Positions 1-10,875 of a DNA stretch of 37,390 nucleotides are shown here, piece by piece. Each line of letters starts with the position of its first letter. Positions within the stretch are counted from its first letter, which is position 1. Below the pieces are notes generated by a model. It worked only from the letters and a program-made list of their open reading frames with translations. It was not told where the DNA came from and ran no database searches. Made by a program: the position numbers and the translations under genes. This stretch comes from a bacterium (GTDB lineage Bacteria > Patescibacteriota > Minisyncoccia > Phycocordibacterales > UBA12079), in assembly GCA_018401295.1 (NCBI GenBank), contig JAGYLJ010000006.1, forward strand, positions 1-37,390, in the 5' to 3' direction.

Positions 1-80
1 CTTTTCTATTTTGTTAACATTTTTCATTTTAACTTTCGACTTTATGGACTTTCGACTTTCGACTTTTGACTCGTTTTAAT

Positions 81-503
81 TTATTCTTCTGGAACTGGTG
101 TAGTTGTCATACAACCTGTGTTACTACATTCAATCTCCCAGAGATATCCTTCATCAGAGACAGCTTTAATGGTCCCCGCAACCGAACTCACCACGTAACT
201 CCAATGAGCCGGTAAAGCTTGGAAAATAGCAGTCTCATTAGCTGTTGGACAAATTTTATCACCAATAACAGGAGGAGTCGTTGTGAAATCAACCGTATAA
301 CCATCATTTTCACACATTATCACACTGGGGTGCAATGAAGACATTTGTGCCTGAGCACTCCCAAGACGAGCTTTGGGTCTAGCCGAAAACACAGAGTTGG
401 AAATAAACGCTGATAGAATACCAATAATTGAAACCACTATCAACATTTCAACTACAGAAAAACCTTTTTTTTCTTTTAAGAAATTAAGCATTTCTAAAAT
501 CAA
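81..503 (-). CDS. type IV pilin-like / prepilin protein
   Basis: N-terminal class III signal motif KKGFSVVEMLIVVSIIGILSAF. Confidence 0.85.
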   Translation of the reverse strand: MILEMLNFLKEKKGFSVVEMLIVVSIIGILSAFISNSVFSARPKARLGSAQAQMSSLHPSVIMCENDGYTVDFTTTPPVIGDKICPTANETAIFQALPAHWSYVVSSVAGTIKAVSDEGYLWEIECSNTGCMTTTPVPEE

Positions 504-505
504 TT

Positions 506-997
506 TTAATTACAATCATCCATTAAGTTACCGATTGGGCCAATAATTGAATTCGGTCCAGCCTCTAAACCGGCAGAGCCATATTCTAGATAGAAACAAA
601 TTTGAAAGTCTTCTGTTCCAGCTGCAGCACTTCCGTCTACTTTACTTATAGAATACTGACAATCACCAGCTGAAGTATCATTACAGATAGTTCCACCAGT
701 TAATGGTTGATTAGATGGGTCGGCATAACCACTGAAATAAGAAACATCCCCAGGACCGGTACACGTTCTAGTATCAGCATCCGCTCCTATACAACCAGTT
801 AAAGCTACATCCCCTGTATCTGATTCCAAGACCAAAAGTTTTGCCATATCCTTCACATCCAGGATTCGGCTAGCATCCCTCGCTTTTTCACGAGCTGTAC
901 CCAAAGAACTCAAGACAACCGCCGAAAGGATTCCCATGATTGCTACAACGATAAGTAACTCAATAAGAGAGAAACCTTTTTTTGTATTTTTAAACAT
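506..997 (-). CDS. type IV major pilin-like protein
   Basis: N-terminal KKGFSLIELLIVVAIMGILSAVVLSSLGTAREKARDASR. Confidence 0.9.
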   Translation of the reverse strand: MFKNTKKGFSLIELLIVVAIMGILSAVVLSSLGTAREKARDASRILDVKDMAKLLVLESDTGDVALTGCIGADADTRTCTGPGDVSYFSGYADPSNQPLTGGTICNDTSAGDCQYSISKVDGSAAAGTEDFQICFYLEYGSAGLEAGPNSIIGPIGNLMDDCN

Positions 998-1147
998 AAA
1001 ATTTAATTAAATAATTATAATATTAATAAAAAGCTAATAATAAATCTCGACAATTTATAGTTCATATTATAAATCTAAATCAATATAAATCCAAACTTAT
1101 CAAGAAAAAGATGTGGATAAATAAAATTAATTTTATAATTTTTCTAA

Positions 1148-2353
1148 CTATATTGCTGAAGAGATATTGTAAATTGGCATCAAAATAGCAGCAAGAAGAC
1201 CTCCTACCCCGATACCCAAAAGAACAATCATAGCCGGTTCAATCATTCCTACCAACATATCCACAGCTCCTGAAACTTCTCTCTCATAAAATTTAGATAA
1301 AGTCTCTAAAATCTCGTTTAAACCACCCGTTTCTTCACCTATTTTTATCACCTGAATCATAATATTAGGGATCTCACCATCATTTACCATCGCATTTGAG
1401 ACAGAACTACCTGTCTTTATGGACTCAGCTGCACTAACTAATAATTCTTCATAAACAGCACTATCCACAACAGTTGATGCTGTTTCAACTGCTTTAACCA
1501 CAGTAATACCGCTTGCCAACATCGTATTCATATTTCCACAAATTCTAGCTAAATACATTTTTTTGTATAACTTTCCAATATATGGAATAGTTAATTTAAA
1601 TTTATCAATAGAAAGCCTTCCAGACTTAGTCCTTGCAAACCGAAAGAAAAAGAAACCACCAATTACAAGAATAATTAACACAAATACCCCATATGTTAAA
1701 AAGAGATCACTTATATTAATTACAACCTTTGTCAAAAATGGTAACTCCTGCCCAGCATCAATTAAAATTGCACTAATCTTTGGTACCACCATCACAAACA
1801 TCAATATCATAACCACAATAAAAACAATAATAACGAAAATCGGATATATCAAAGCATTCTTAGCTTTAGACATCAACTCAAAACTTTTATCTAAATGCTC
1901 CGCCAAATATAAAAATGTCTCATTTAAATTTCCAGACTCCTCTCCGGACTTTACCATATTGACATAAAATTCCGAGAATATCTTTGGATGTTTTGATAAA
2001 GAAACTGAAATTGAATTACCTCCCTGGATGTCATCAGAGACTTGTTTCAGAGCCCTCCCTAAAACAGCATTCTCTGTCTCATCTGATAACAACCTAAAAA
2101 CTCTTAAAGCTGAAACCTGAGCCCCAAATAAAGAAGAGATTTGTTTAGACAGAATAACGATGTCCTTATTAGACACTCTTTCAAAAAAAGAAAAATTAAG
2201 GCCCAACAACCCACCCTTCCCAATTTCTTGTATATAGGAAATAACAAAACCTCTACTCTGTAACGAACTAATCGCCACATCTTCACTGATAGCATCTATC
2301 CTACCTTCTGATTCTTTACCTTCTTTATCAACAATTTTGTATTTAAATAACAT
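1148..2353 (-). CDS. pilC: type IV pilus inner membrane platform protein PilC/GspF
   Basis: Two T2SF-like repeats (SGEESGNLNETF, IGEETGGLNEIL) with TM segments; sits in a pilus locus. Confidence 0.93.
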   Translation of the reverse strand: MLFKYKIVDKEGKESEGRIDAISEDVAISSLQSRGFVISYIQEIGKGGLLGLNFSFFERVSNKDIVILSKQISSLFGAQVSALRVFRLLSDETENAVLGRALKQVSDDIQGGNSISVSLSKHPKIFSEFYVNMVKSGEESGNLNETFLYLAEHLDKSFELMSKAKNALIYPIFVIIVFIVVMILMFVMVVPKISAILIDAGQELPFLTKVVINISDLFLTYGVFVLIILVIGGFFFFRFARTKSGRLSIDKFKLTIPYIGKLYKKMYLARICGNMNTMLASGITVVKAVETASTVVDSAVYEELLVSAAESIKTGSSVSNAMVNDGEIPNIMIQVIKIGEETGGLNEILETLSKFYEREVSGAVDMLVGMIEPAMIVLLGIGVGGLLAAILMPIYNISSAI

Positions 2354-2382
2354 ATTTTTTTAAATATTTAGACCTTATTTAG

Positions 2383-3444
2383 CTAATTAAGCATTCTGTC
2401 CAGACGATCCACCTGAAGTGAGTACCTTTTAGCATCCTCAAGAGTTATTTCGCCAACTCTCACTAAATCCGACAAAGACTTGTCCAAACTTATCATTCCC
2501 TCCCTTGCTGCTGTCTCTATGACATTTGGTATTTCATAGGTTCTCGCCTCTCGAATCAAATTAGCTACAGCTGTATTTTTTATTAGTAATTCATAAGCCG
2601 GAATTACACCACCAGAAATTCTTGGAATCAATCTCTGTGAGAAGATACCAAGTAAACTTCCCGCCAACTGTGTTCTTATCTGAGTTTGTTGACCAGCCGG
2701 AAAAACATCAATAATTCTATCAATCGTCTGAGCAGCATCATTAGTATGCAAGGTAGAAAAAACTAAATGACCTGTTTCAGCCGCTGTAACCGCAGTAGAA
2801 ATCGTTTCGAGACCTCTCATCTCTCCGATCATTAAAACATCGGCGTCCTGTCTAAACACAAACTTTAAAGCAGTTGCAAAATCAACAGTGTCTGTCTCAA
2901 CTTCTCTTTGGTCAATAATTGACTTACCTTTAGAAAAAACATATTCAATAGGATCCTCAATAGTCACGATGTGATTAGATACATTTTGATTTACAATTTC
3001 TAGCATAGACGCTACTGTAGTTGTTTTTCCGTTCCCAACTGGCCCAACTACCAAGAAAAACCCTTGTTCTTTCTGAGTAAAAGACTCTAATATTGGAGGT
3101 AAATTCAATTCCTGTAATGTTTTTATCTTTTTTGAAATAACCCTCAAACTAATCCCAATCGTCCCTATGCTAAAAAAACAATTTCCTCTAAAACGAATCT
3201 TGTCTGTTCCGCAGGAAAAATCAACTTCTTTTTCTCTGAGAAACCTCTCTTTATATTCAGTATTTAATAATTCATTCATTATACCTACAACGTCATCCTC
3301 AGTTAACACATTTATTTTTTTCAAGAAAAATAAATTATTGTTAACCCTGATAGCTGGATTATATCCAACAGACAAGTGTAAGTCAGAACCGTTTTCCTCT
3401 ATGATTACCTTTATTAAATTATCTAGTAACTCTTTGTAGTTCAT
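2383..3444 (-). CDS. pilT: twitching motility ATPase PilT
   Basis: Walker A GPVGNGKTTT, VGEMRGLETISTAVTAAETGHLVFSTLHTNDA. Confidence 0.93.
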   Translation of the reverse strand: MNYKELLDNLIKVIIEENGSDLHLSVGYNPAIRVNNNLFFLKKINVLTEDDVVGIMNELLNTEYKERFLREKEVDFSCGTDKIRFRGNCFFSIGTIGISLRVISKKIKTLQELNLPPILESFTQKEQGFFLVVGPVGNGKTTTVASMLEIVNQNVSNHIVTIEDPIEYVFSKGKSIIDQREVETDTVDFATALKFVFRQDADVLMIGEMRGLETISTAVTAAETGHLVFSTLHTNDAAQTIDRIIDVFPAGQQTQIRTQLAGSLLGIFSQRLIPRISGGVIPAYELLIKNTAVANLIREARTYEIPNVIETAAREGMISLDKSLSDLVRVGEITLEDAKRYSLQVDRLDRMLN

Positions 3445-3660
3445 AATAAATTAGTTAAAAGTTTATAAAGTCGAAAGTCTTTAAAGTCACAAGAATTTAC
3501 TTTACAAATTTTTCTTTATTTCCAGTTTCTATTTCTCTATTCTATTATACAAAATATTTAATAATTAGTGTAGCGATTAATGTGGAAAATAGCTTTCCTC
3601 CCAGGGCGGACAAGTTCCATTTTTTTGACTTTCGACTTTATGGACCTTTGACTTTTGACT

Positions 3661-5376
3661 TTACAGTTTATTGGCTTCCTCAAAAGGAATTATCCTATTG
3701 AATGCTTTTACCAAACCATCTTCCTTCATCGTCAACATCCCCTGCGATCTTGCTAAATTTTCAATATTTGCACTAACGGGATTTGTTAAAATTATATTTT
3801 CCAGCTCACGATTCATTTCTATAACTTCAAAAACTCCGGTTCTCCCTTTCATGCCCTGAGGGTTACCTTCAATTGGAGTAGCTTCTAAAACAGTATCGGG
3901 AAAATTAATTTCTTTCTTAAATTTTTCTGGTAGCTTCTCAAATTCTTTATCAATTATCAATTTAATACTCCCCTCCACTGGAATTTCCTTCCCCGAACCC
4001 ACGGCCAGTTTTCTAACCAATCTTTGAGCAACAGCCACCGATAAAGTCGGAGCAATTAAGAACGGATCAACATCCATTTCAATCAATCTTGGAATCACCC
4101 CTGCAGCATCATTGGTGTGGATAGTTGAGAAAACTAAGTGGCCTGTTAGAGCAGCCTGAACCGCCAAACCAGCCGTCTCTTTATCCCGAATCTCCCCCAC
4201 CATGATAACATCTGGGTCCTGCCTTAAAGTGGTTCTCAAACCAGCAGCAAAAGTATAACCAATATCAGCCCTCACCTGGGATTGACTAACCCCATCAATA
4301 TTTAATTCTACAGGATCCTCCAAACTTAAAACGTTTTTACTAACTCTATCTATTTCATGCAAAATAGAATATAGAGTAGTTGTTTTACCAGAACCTGTTG
4401 GTCCAGAAATAAGAATCATCCCATGGGGTCTTTCAATAGCCTTCATTATTATAGATAAGTTTTTTTCACTCAAACCGCAATCTTTTAGAAGAGTTACACC
4501 TTTATCCGGTTCCAAAAGTCTCATAACTACCTTCTCCCCATAATAGGCCGGGAAAGTAGACACCCTAAAGTCAACCTTGCGGTCATCGATTCTTGCCGAA
4601 AAACGACCATCCTGAGGCTTTCTTTTCTCGTCTAATCTCATCTTAGAAAGAATTTTAATCCTCGCCACAACAGCACTATGAACATTAACAGGTAGAACTA
4701 ATCTTATGTCTAAAACACCGTCAATCCTAAATCTAACCTGAACTTTTTCTCCCGTATGCTCAATATGAACGTCTGAAGCATCGTCTTCTGATGCATAGCG
4801 TAAAATAGTTGCAACGATTTTTGTAACAGGGGCATCTTCAACAATAGTAGATTCATTATCTTTTTTTATTTTAGAGACCGCCTGACTTATTTTCTCCTCT
4901 TCATCATCTAAATCAGTTTCCAATTCTGTCAAAGCCTGAGAAACCTCACCACTTAAACCCTTAAATCCATCAAGTGTTGCTTTAAAATCATCTTCACTGA
5001 TAATAAAAAGTTTATAGGGTAGGTTAATTTTAGAAGAAATAAATCCCAAAGCATCTCTCGCTTCCATATTACCGGGATCAACAATCCCAACTTCCAAAAA
5101 ACCATCAGCCTCCCTGAGAGGAACAACACGATAATGCAACACAGACTTTTCAGGTATGTATTTCAATGCCCCACTAGAAAAATTATCAGGAGTTAGCTTT
5201 CGAAAAGGTAAATTAAAAAATTCTTCCTTGGCTTTATTAATTTCATCCTGGTTTATTCCTTGCTCTAATAAAACTTTATCCAAGGTTTTCCCTTCTTTAC
5301 TTGCTTTTATCTTAAGTTTTTTTTCCTGGCCTGCCCCAATAATATTCCTATTAACTAAGATATCTAAATATGTCAT
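3661..5376 (-). CDS. pilB: type IV pilus assembly ATPase PilB/GspE
   Basis: GSPII_E N-domain, Walker A GPTGSGKTTTLYSIL, VGEIRDKETAGLAVQAALTGHLVFSTIHTNDA. Confidence 0.93.
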   Translation of the reverse strand: MTYLDILVNRNIIGAGQEKKLKIKASKEGKTLDKVLLEQGINQDEINKAKEEFFNLPFRKLTPDNFSSGALKYIPEKSVLHYRVVPLREADGFLEVGIVDPGNMEARDALGFISSKINLPYKLFIISEDDFKATLDGFKGLSGEVSQALTELETDLDDEEEKISQAVSKIKKDNESTIVEDAPVTKIVATILRYASEDDASDVHIEHTGEKVQVRFRIDGVLDIRLVLPVNVHSAVVARIKILSKMRLDEKRKPQDGRFSARIDDRKVDFRVSTFPAYYGEKVVMRLLEPDKGVTLLKDCGLSEKNLSIIMKAIERPHGMILISGPTGSGKTTTLYSILHEIDRVSKNVLSLEDPVELNIDGVSQSQVRADIGYTFAAGLRTTLRQDPDVIMVGEIRDKETAGLAVQAALTGHLVFSTIHTNDAAGVIPRLIEMDVDPFLIAPTLSVAVAQRLVRKLAVGSGKEIPVEGSIKLIIDKEFEKLPEKFKKEINFPDTVLEATPIEGNPQGMKGRTGVFEVIEMNRELENIILTNPVSANIENLARSQGMLTMKEDGLVKAFNRIIPFEEANKL

Positions 5377-5420
5377 ATTAATATTTTTTTTAAAAAATCA
5401 AACAGAAAACTCTAACAAAC

Positions 5421-6053
5421 TTATTCAACCATTAAGTTGTACAACTCACCACTACAACTATCCATCTTTTTTACAACAACATCGAACTTTTGAGAGTTGT
5501 CATATCTACAAATCATTGTTTTACCAATCCAATCCTGATTAGGATTTTTTATAAAACTCGATTCTACTTCACAATATCCGCTCTTTAAACCTAAAATCTC
5601 ATATTTATAAAGTACGCTTTGATCAACCACACCACCAAGACCTTGGAGGCTAACTTCAATCTTTGCTGGCTCACATTCCGCAAATTTTTCCTCAAAACAC
5701 GCTTCATCTTCACATACGGTAGCTGTAACAACATTCGTACCAACCCCCACATAATCTCCGTCAGACCCAACAGGAGAAAAAGGATTATTACGGCCAATTG
5801 GTTGTAATTTTAATTCCATACTAAAATCAGTTAAATTCTGAAAGGCATCATCAGTAAAAATGTCCTCATCCAAAACTAATGTTCTCAATTCAATAAGAAG
5901 TTCTAAGGTTTCATCCCCTACTCCACCAACAACAGGGTTTAGTTGAGAACCAGAAACAGCCGCACTTACCCAGTATTGATAAGCAAAAAAACAAACAAAT
6001 ACAAAAACAATGCTAAACAATAAATTTCTTTTATTTTTTAAACTTTTTAACAT
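5421..6053 (-). CDS. hypothetical membrane-anchored protein in pilus locus
   Basis: Single N-terminal TM segment; position between pilO-like and pilB; no family recognised. Confidence 0.75.
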   Translation of the reverse strand: MLKSLKNKRNLLFSIVFVFVCFFAYQYWVSAAVSGSQLNPVVGGVGDETLELLIELRTLVLDEDIFTDDAFQNLTDFSMELKLQPIGRNNPFSPVGSDGDYVGVGTNVVTATVCEDEACFEEKFAECEPAKIEVSLQGLGGVVDQSVLYKYEILGLKSGYCEVESSFIKNPNQDWIGKTMICRYDNSQKFDVVVKKMDSCSGELYNLMVE

Positions 6054-6057
6054 AAAT

Positions 6058-6603
6058 TTATTTTAACCAATATGTCTTAATATTTACTTCATGTTTATAA
6101 ACCCCTTCAATCGATGCCTTTAGAGAGTAATCAACAACATCTACTATTCTTAAACTATTACCTAAATCATTCATAAAGCTCACAAAATCATCATACTTTG
6201 CGTCAACGGAAAAATTTAAGCCAATTGATTCATAACCATCTAAATTAGGCCCTAGATTACCAGATTTATCACTGCTACCAGTTACAGAATCCACATCAAT
6301 ACTTCTAATAGCGCACCCATTCTTAACAGCTATTTGGTTTATCTCCATAATTAATCTAACATTATCTATATCATTAGGAATAAGTTTATCAAGCCTCTTT
6401 ACATCAGATTCAAGAAAAACATTATATTTAGCCAAAAGCTCTTGCCTAATTTCCCTTAGTTCTTTTGATTTTGTCAAAGCATCATCATACTCTGTCTGTT
6501 GTTCTTTCAAATTACCAGTTTCAACATAAGCTGGATCTATATAGGAAAAAAACAATCCGCCTGATAAAACTATTAAAAATAATGGTACTATAAATTTAAA
6601 CAT
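6058..6603 (-). CDS. PilO-like pilus assembly protein
   Basis: N-terminal TM, coiled coil, C-terminal ferredoxin-like pattern; gene order PilM-N-O. Confidence 0.65.
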   Translation of the reverse strand: MFKFIVPLFLIVLSGGLFFSYIDPAYVETGNLKEQQTEYDDALTKSKELREIRQELLAKYNVFLESDVKRLDKLIPNDIDNVRLIMEINQIAVKNGCAIRSIDVDSVTGSSDKSGNLGPNLDGYESIGLNFSVDAKYDDFVSFMNDLGNSLRIVDVVDYSLKASIEGVYKHEVNIKTYWLK

Positions 6604-6607
6604 TTTT

Positions 6608-7177
6608 TTATTCTAAACTATTTCTATAGGAAAAAAGTCTCTCATCAACCAAAACAGACACATCAAAAATAACTCCACCATCAGTTCCTACTCCTAAGCC
6701 AGAAAAGACTACATTGCTTATATTTTTGTTCCCACCAAAAACATCTGACTGTAAAGCTACCGTTGCATAAGAATTTGCTCGTCCACTCATTGTTAAGGAC
6801 CACCATCCATCTTCCTCTGGACTAAAAGAAAGATCCTCAAATACTACGTTACGCAAAGTATTTTGTTCCAATAAATCAAATAACGGTGTTAAAATAATGT
6901 GATTATCTAAAATCTTTTTAGCAGATTCTATCTTTTTGCTAATCAAACTTAATTCTTTAATTATATCTTTTTCTAAACTACCCTTTTCTCTATCTAATGT
7001 AACTTTCATTTCTTCTATCTGAGTATTTAGATAACGGTTATAAAGAAAAACAGTAGCTGCGGTTAAAACCATTAAAATAAAAATAACCACGCCTATCCCC
7101 ATAAATAAACCTCCGTAATCTCTCCTTTTGGTTTTTACGTTGTCATATGATTTCTTAGGAATAAAAGATGTCTGCAT
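6608..7177 (-). CDS. PilN-like pilus assembly protein
   Basis: Short cytoplasmic N-terminus, TM, coiled coil; directly downstream of pilM. Confidence 0.65.
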   Translation of the reverse strand: MQTSFIPKKSYDNVKTKRRDYGGLFMGIGVVIFILMVLTAATVFLYNRYLNTQIEEMKVTLDREKGSLEKDIIKELSLISKKIESAKKILDNHIILTPLFDLLEQNTLRNVVFEDLSFSPEEDGWWSLTMSGRANSYATVALQSDVFGGNKNISNVVFSGLGVGTDGGVIFDVSVLVDERLFSYRNSLE

Positions 7178-7244
7178 AAATAATATTATACATCAAAAAA
7201 ACAAATCCCTACATAAAAAAACAAGAAAAACTGTGGATAGAAAA

Positions 7245-8423
7245 TTATTTTTCTAACCCTCGTAGAGCAAGACCTACAGCCACAGCAAACTCAGGACCTA
7301 TTTCTTTAAGAATATCATCTAAGAAAGCGGGGGTTTTTATCTTTTCAAAAGGATTAGCGATAAATGACTCGATCTCTAGATTCTCAAAAGCGCATTCTGT
7401 CAAACCTTTAATAACAGAACCTCCTCCTGTAAATACAATCTTATTAATACTTTTATGATATTCACTCTGGAAGCCAACTAAAACTTTTTGTGCTTCTTCG
7501 AAGATGTATTTCAAATTATTTAGAACTACATCTGAAACCTCTTTATCTGGTCCTTCCCCTAAAAGCCCAATTTCTCTCTTTTTTTCCTCAGCTTTTTGAA
7601 TTGGAATACTCATAACTCTAGAAATAGCAGTACTAATATCCTGAGAACCGCGATTAATAAGATGAGATCTCTTTATAATCCCATATTCAACAATATATAA
7701 TTTTGTAACACTAGAGCCAATATCCAAAATAGTGGCGATACCTGCATTGTGTCCTAAAACAGACCTAATTGTACTAAAAATTTCTATCTCTAAGAAATCA
7801 AGACCCAATTTAGCATTTCTTATAATATCATTGTATTTTTCTATTGCATTTTTGTGAATCGCCACCACGAAAATTTTCATCTTATTCAAATCTTTAGGTT
7901 TCTTTTCATCGATATCTATAGTAGTTAATTCATTACTATCAAAAGAATCTTCTTCGTCGACAGTATCAGATTCATCTTCCAAAACAACTCTCCAATCAAG
8001 CATAACTTCAGTCACAGGCACAGGAATAAACCTCCTTGCCTCAATAGGAACAATCTTTTTTAGCTGTTCTTGAGAAACTCTAGGAATTTCCATTTCAAAA
8101 ATCAAACTGTCTTTGAGCGGAATTGAGGCACCACAGGTCATAATATTCACAGTGGATTCTTTCAGTAAGTCTAAAATAGCCCCGCTTATTTGTTTATTAG
8201 TTAAATTAGTTGCTTTTCCTTCATCTAAATTAGCATAGGGACCTAAAGACAATTCTCCATATGTCTCTAAAGTAGCTCCTCCCTTACTTCTTTTAAGCTG
8301 GACAACTTTAATAGCAGAAACACCGATATCCAAACCTAAAAAACTCTCCTCCCTTTTTTTGAAGAGACCAGAAAAAGAAAAACCTTCCTCCTTTCCTCCT
8401 AAAATATTACCTAACATTACCAA
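7245..8423 (-). CDS. pilM: type IV pilus actin-like ATPase PilM
   Basis: FLGLDIGVSAIKVVQL, TILDIGSSVTKLYIVE, IVFTGGGSVIKGL actin-like motifs. Confidence 0.88.
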   Translation of the reverse strand: MVMLGNILGGKEEGFSFSGLFKKREESFLGLDIGVSAIKVVQLKRSKGGATLETYGELSLGPYANLDEGKATNLTNKQISGAILDLLKESTVNIMTCGASIPLKDSLIFEMEIPRVSQEQLKKIVPIEARRFIPVPVTEVMLDWRVVLEDESDTVDEEDSFDSNELTTIDIDEKKPKDLNKMKIFVVAIHKNAIEKYNDIIRNAKLGLDFLEIEIFSTIRSVLGHNAGIATILDIGSSVTKLYIVEYGIIKRSHLINRGSQDISTAISRVMSIPIQKAEEKKREIGLLGEGPDKEVSDVVLNNLKYIFEEAQKVLVGFQSEYHKSINKIVFTGGGSVIKGLTECAFENLEIESFIANPFEKIKTPAFLDDILKEIGPEFAVAVGLALRGLEK

Positions 8424-8443
8424 ACTATTATATCATATATATA

Positions 8444-9112
8444 ATGAACATTAACAACAAAATGCTAAAAATGTGGAAAATCTTTTTAGACCTACTTTTC
8501 CCTCTTTCCTACGACCAAAATTATTTAAACAACTTAACCGCTGAAAAATTCCTGTCTTTAACACTCCCTGCAACCATACCGCCTGTTCCAGATACCCTAT
8601 CGATTCTTAATTATAAGAATAAATTAGTGAAAAAAGCGGTGTGGTCTTTAAAATTTAAAAATAATCGTCAAGTCGCCAGGCTTTTTGCTGAGATTATTCA
8701 TGACAATCTAATTGAAGAATTATCAAACCTAAAATTGACAATTAATTTTAATCAACCAATTCTAATAGTGGTGCCACTTTCTCCAAAAAGAAAAAGGGAT
8801 CGGGGGTACAATCAGGTAGATTTAATTGCTAGAGAAATAGAAAAAATTGACCAAAATAATTTTTTAAAATACAAAAGGAATATAATCAAAAAAATTAAAA
8901 ATACTCCCCAACAATCTCATACCAAAAACAAACACGAGCGTTTGGTAAATTTGAATGGTTGTTTCAAAGTTGTCAATTTCGACGCTATAAGAAACCAAAA
9001 TATCATTTTACTTGATGATGTTACAACTACTGGGGCCACATTAACCGAAGTTGTGAAAACTATCAAAACAGCTAAACCTAAAAATATTATTTGTGTAACT
9101 TTGGCACATTAG
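8444..9112 (+). CDS. ComF family phosphoribosyltransferase-like protein
   Basis: RKRDRGYNQVDLIAREI and PRPP loop ILLDDVTTTGATLTE. Confidence 0.88.
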   Translation: MNINNKMLKMWKIFLDLLFPLSYDQNYLNNLTAEKFLSLTLPATIPPVPDTLSILNYKNKLVKKAVWSLKFKNNRQVARLFAEIIHDNLIEELSNLKLTINFNQPILIVVPLSPKRKRDRGYNQVDLIAREIEKIDQNNFLKYKRNIIKKIKNTPQQSHTKNKHERLVNLNGCFKVVNFDAIRNQNIILLDDVTTTGATLTEVVKTIKTAKPKNIICVTLAH

Positions 9113-9125
9113 AGAAAAATTTTTA

Positions 9126-9156
9126 ATGACGAATTTTGCTTTGCAAAATTCGTCAT
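9126..9156. repeat. perfect 14-bp inverted repeat hairpin
   Basis: ATGACGAATTTTGC-TTT-GCAAAATTCGTCAT, between convergent genes. Confidence 0.85.
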
Positions 9157-9221
9157 CATTTTAGAAATTAAATCATTAAAAATTATTTATAAAATTAAAA
9201 ATTCGAAATTAAAAATTCTTT

Positions 9222-10784
9222 TTATTTAATTTCCCCTATCTTCATCCATTTTTGAGCCTCCCTTTCATTTCCCTGACTTAAATAAAATAACACCAAATTC
9301 TCATAGACGCCTTCATAGGGTGGATAATTTTCAAAAGTTTTGAAGTATTGTTCTTTAGCTTTTCCTAACTCACCAGTCTTCCAATAAATCAATCCTAAAT
9401 TATTATTGGCTTTTGTATATCCATCATAAATATTATAAGAATCTAAAATTATTTCTTCGGCTGTTTTGTATTCTCCCTTAAAATAGTAGACCGTTGCTAA
9501 ATTAGAAAGAGACAAAACACTTTGGGAAGCACACTCTCCGGCTGAAATAAACAGTCTTTCTTCACTTAACCAATCCAAACTTCGATCAAAACTCCTAACT
9601 ATAAAAAAGATAGAAATTAAAACCAAAACAACAGCCCCCCATCTTTTTACTGTTTGACTGTTTAAATGATTTCTAAGAAAAATAACAAAACTAATAGCCA
9701 AAATAGCTAACCCTACAGAAGGATAATAGAACAAACGCTCCCCCATAATCGTCCCAATTGGAGTCAATAAATTAGAAATAACTAAAAATGGAAAGAGAAA
9801 AAAAGCTAAAGCTAAAGAGATTTCAAATTTCTTTTTGAAAAAATACACTATACCAAGGGCAGACAAAACTATGACAAAAAAACCAAATAAAACATCCAAA
9901 CTAAAGAAACTCTTTTCAATAGGAATTTGATTAAAAGAATAATCTGAACATAAATTAAATGGCAAAATTGTTTTGGTAATATAAATTGATAAAATCTTTA
10001 AAGCAGTAAAAATTCTCTCGGGAAAAGAAACAAATTTTAGAGAATTTTCTACGATAGTAGCTGTATTTGTAAAAAAATATAAACCCAAAATATAAAACCT
10101 TATTGAAAAGTAAACAAAAACAGATAAACAACTTGGAAACCATAAATTTTCCAAAACATTTTTATCAAAAACTTTTTTAAAACTACCTTTTTTATGCCAA
10201 ATAATTAAAAAAGCAATTGGCAAAACCGCCACAGCTGTTTCCTTGCTACCCATGGCCAGAGTAAACCATAAAAATGTCAGCCATTTATTAGGAACTTTCT
10301 TTATCAATTCCATTAAACCCAACAACGAAAACATTAGCGCCAAAATCTCTGCCCTACCAACAATATTAGCCACTACTTCTGTATGAATTGGTAAAATTAA
10401 AAAGACAAAGGAACTAAGATAAGCCAACTTTTCCTTTTTAGGAAATAAACATTTTAAGAAAATAAATAAAAAGTATCCGCTAAGAGCATAGAGAATTATA
10501 TTTACTAGATGAAAACTACTTGCTCCTGTTCCAAAAAAAGAATAATTAAGCCCATAGGAAAATATAGTAACAGGACGATAAAGACCTGCCTCTGCCGTCC
10601 AATAAGGAGTTACTAAAACCTTTGGCCAATTTAATGGATTTTCTAAAAATACTTGATGATCTACAATTGCGCGATCGTCATAAACAAAATTCCCCCATAA
10701 ACTACTGCCATACATGGTAAGTACCACCAGTATAGAAAGGATTATAAAACAAATATTCTTATTTCTCTTTATGAAATCCAACAT
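9222..10784 (-). CDS. multi-TM protein with C-terminal TPR repeats (TMTC-like / glycosyltransferase-like)
   Basis: FVYDDRAIVDH near N-terminus, many TM helices, C-terminal TPR (ANNNLGLIYWKTGELGKAKEQY). Confidence 0.75.
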   Translation of the reverse strand: MLDFIKRNKNICFIILSILVVLTMYGSSLWGNFVYDDRAIVDHQVFLENPLNWPKVLVTPYWTAEAGLYRPVTIFSYGLNYSFFGTGASSFHLVNIILYALSGYFLFIFLKCLFPKKEKLAYLSSFVFLILPIHTEVVANIVGRAEILALMFSLLGLMELIKKVPNKWLTFLWFTLAMGSKETAVAVLPIAFLIIWHKKGSFKKVFDKNVLENLWFPSCLSVFVYFSIRFYILGLYFFTNTATIVENSLKFVSFPERIFTALKILSIYITKTILPFNLCSDYSFNQIPIEKSFFSLDVLFGFFVIVLSALGIVYFFKKKFEISLALAFFLFPFLVISNLLTPIGTIMGERLFYYPSVGLAILAISFVIFLRNHLNSQTVKRWGAVVLVLISIFFIVRSFDRSLDWLSEERLFISAGECASQSVLSLSNLATVYYFKGEYKTAEEIILDSYNIYDGYTKANNNLGLIYWKTGELGKAKEQYFKTFENYPPYEGVYENLVLFYLSQGNEREAQKWMKIGEIK

Positions 10785-10875
10785 TTTTATAATAGATATC
10801 TTAGCACAGAAACCAAAGAGATTTTATGGAAAAAAAAGTAAAAATATGTTATTTTGTAGGTTGTAGGTAGTATAT

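Noticed and set aside
1563-1967. 134-aa plus ORF opposite pilC
   Set aside because: Antisense shadow of pilC.
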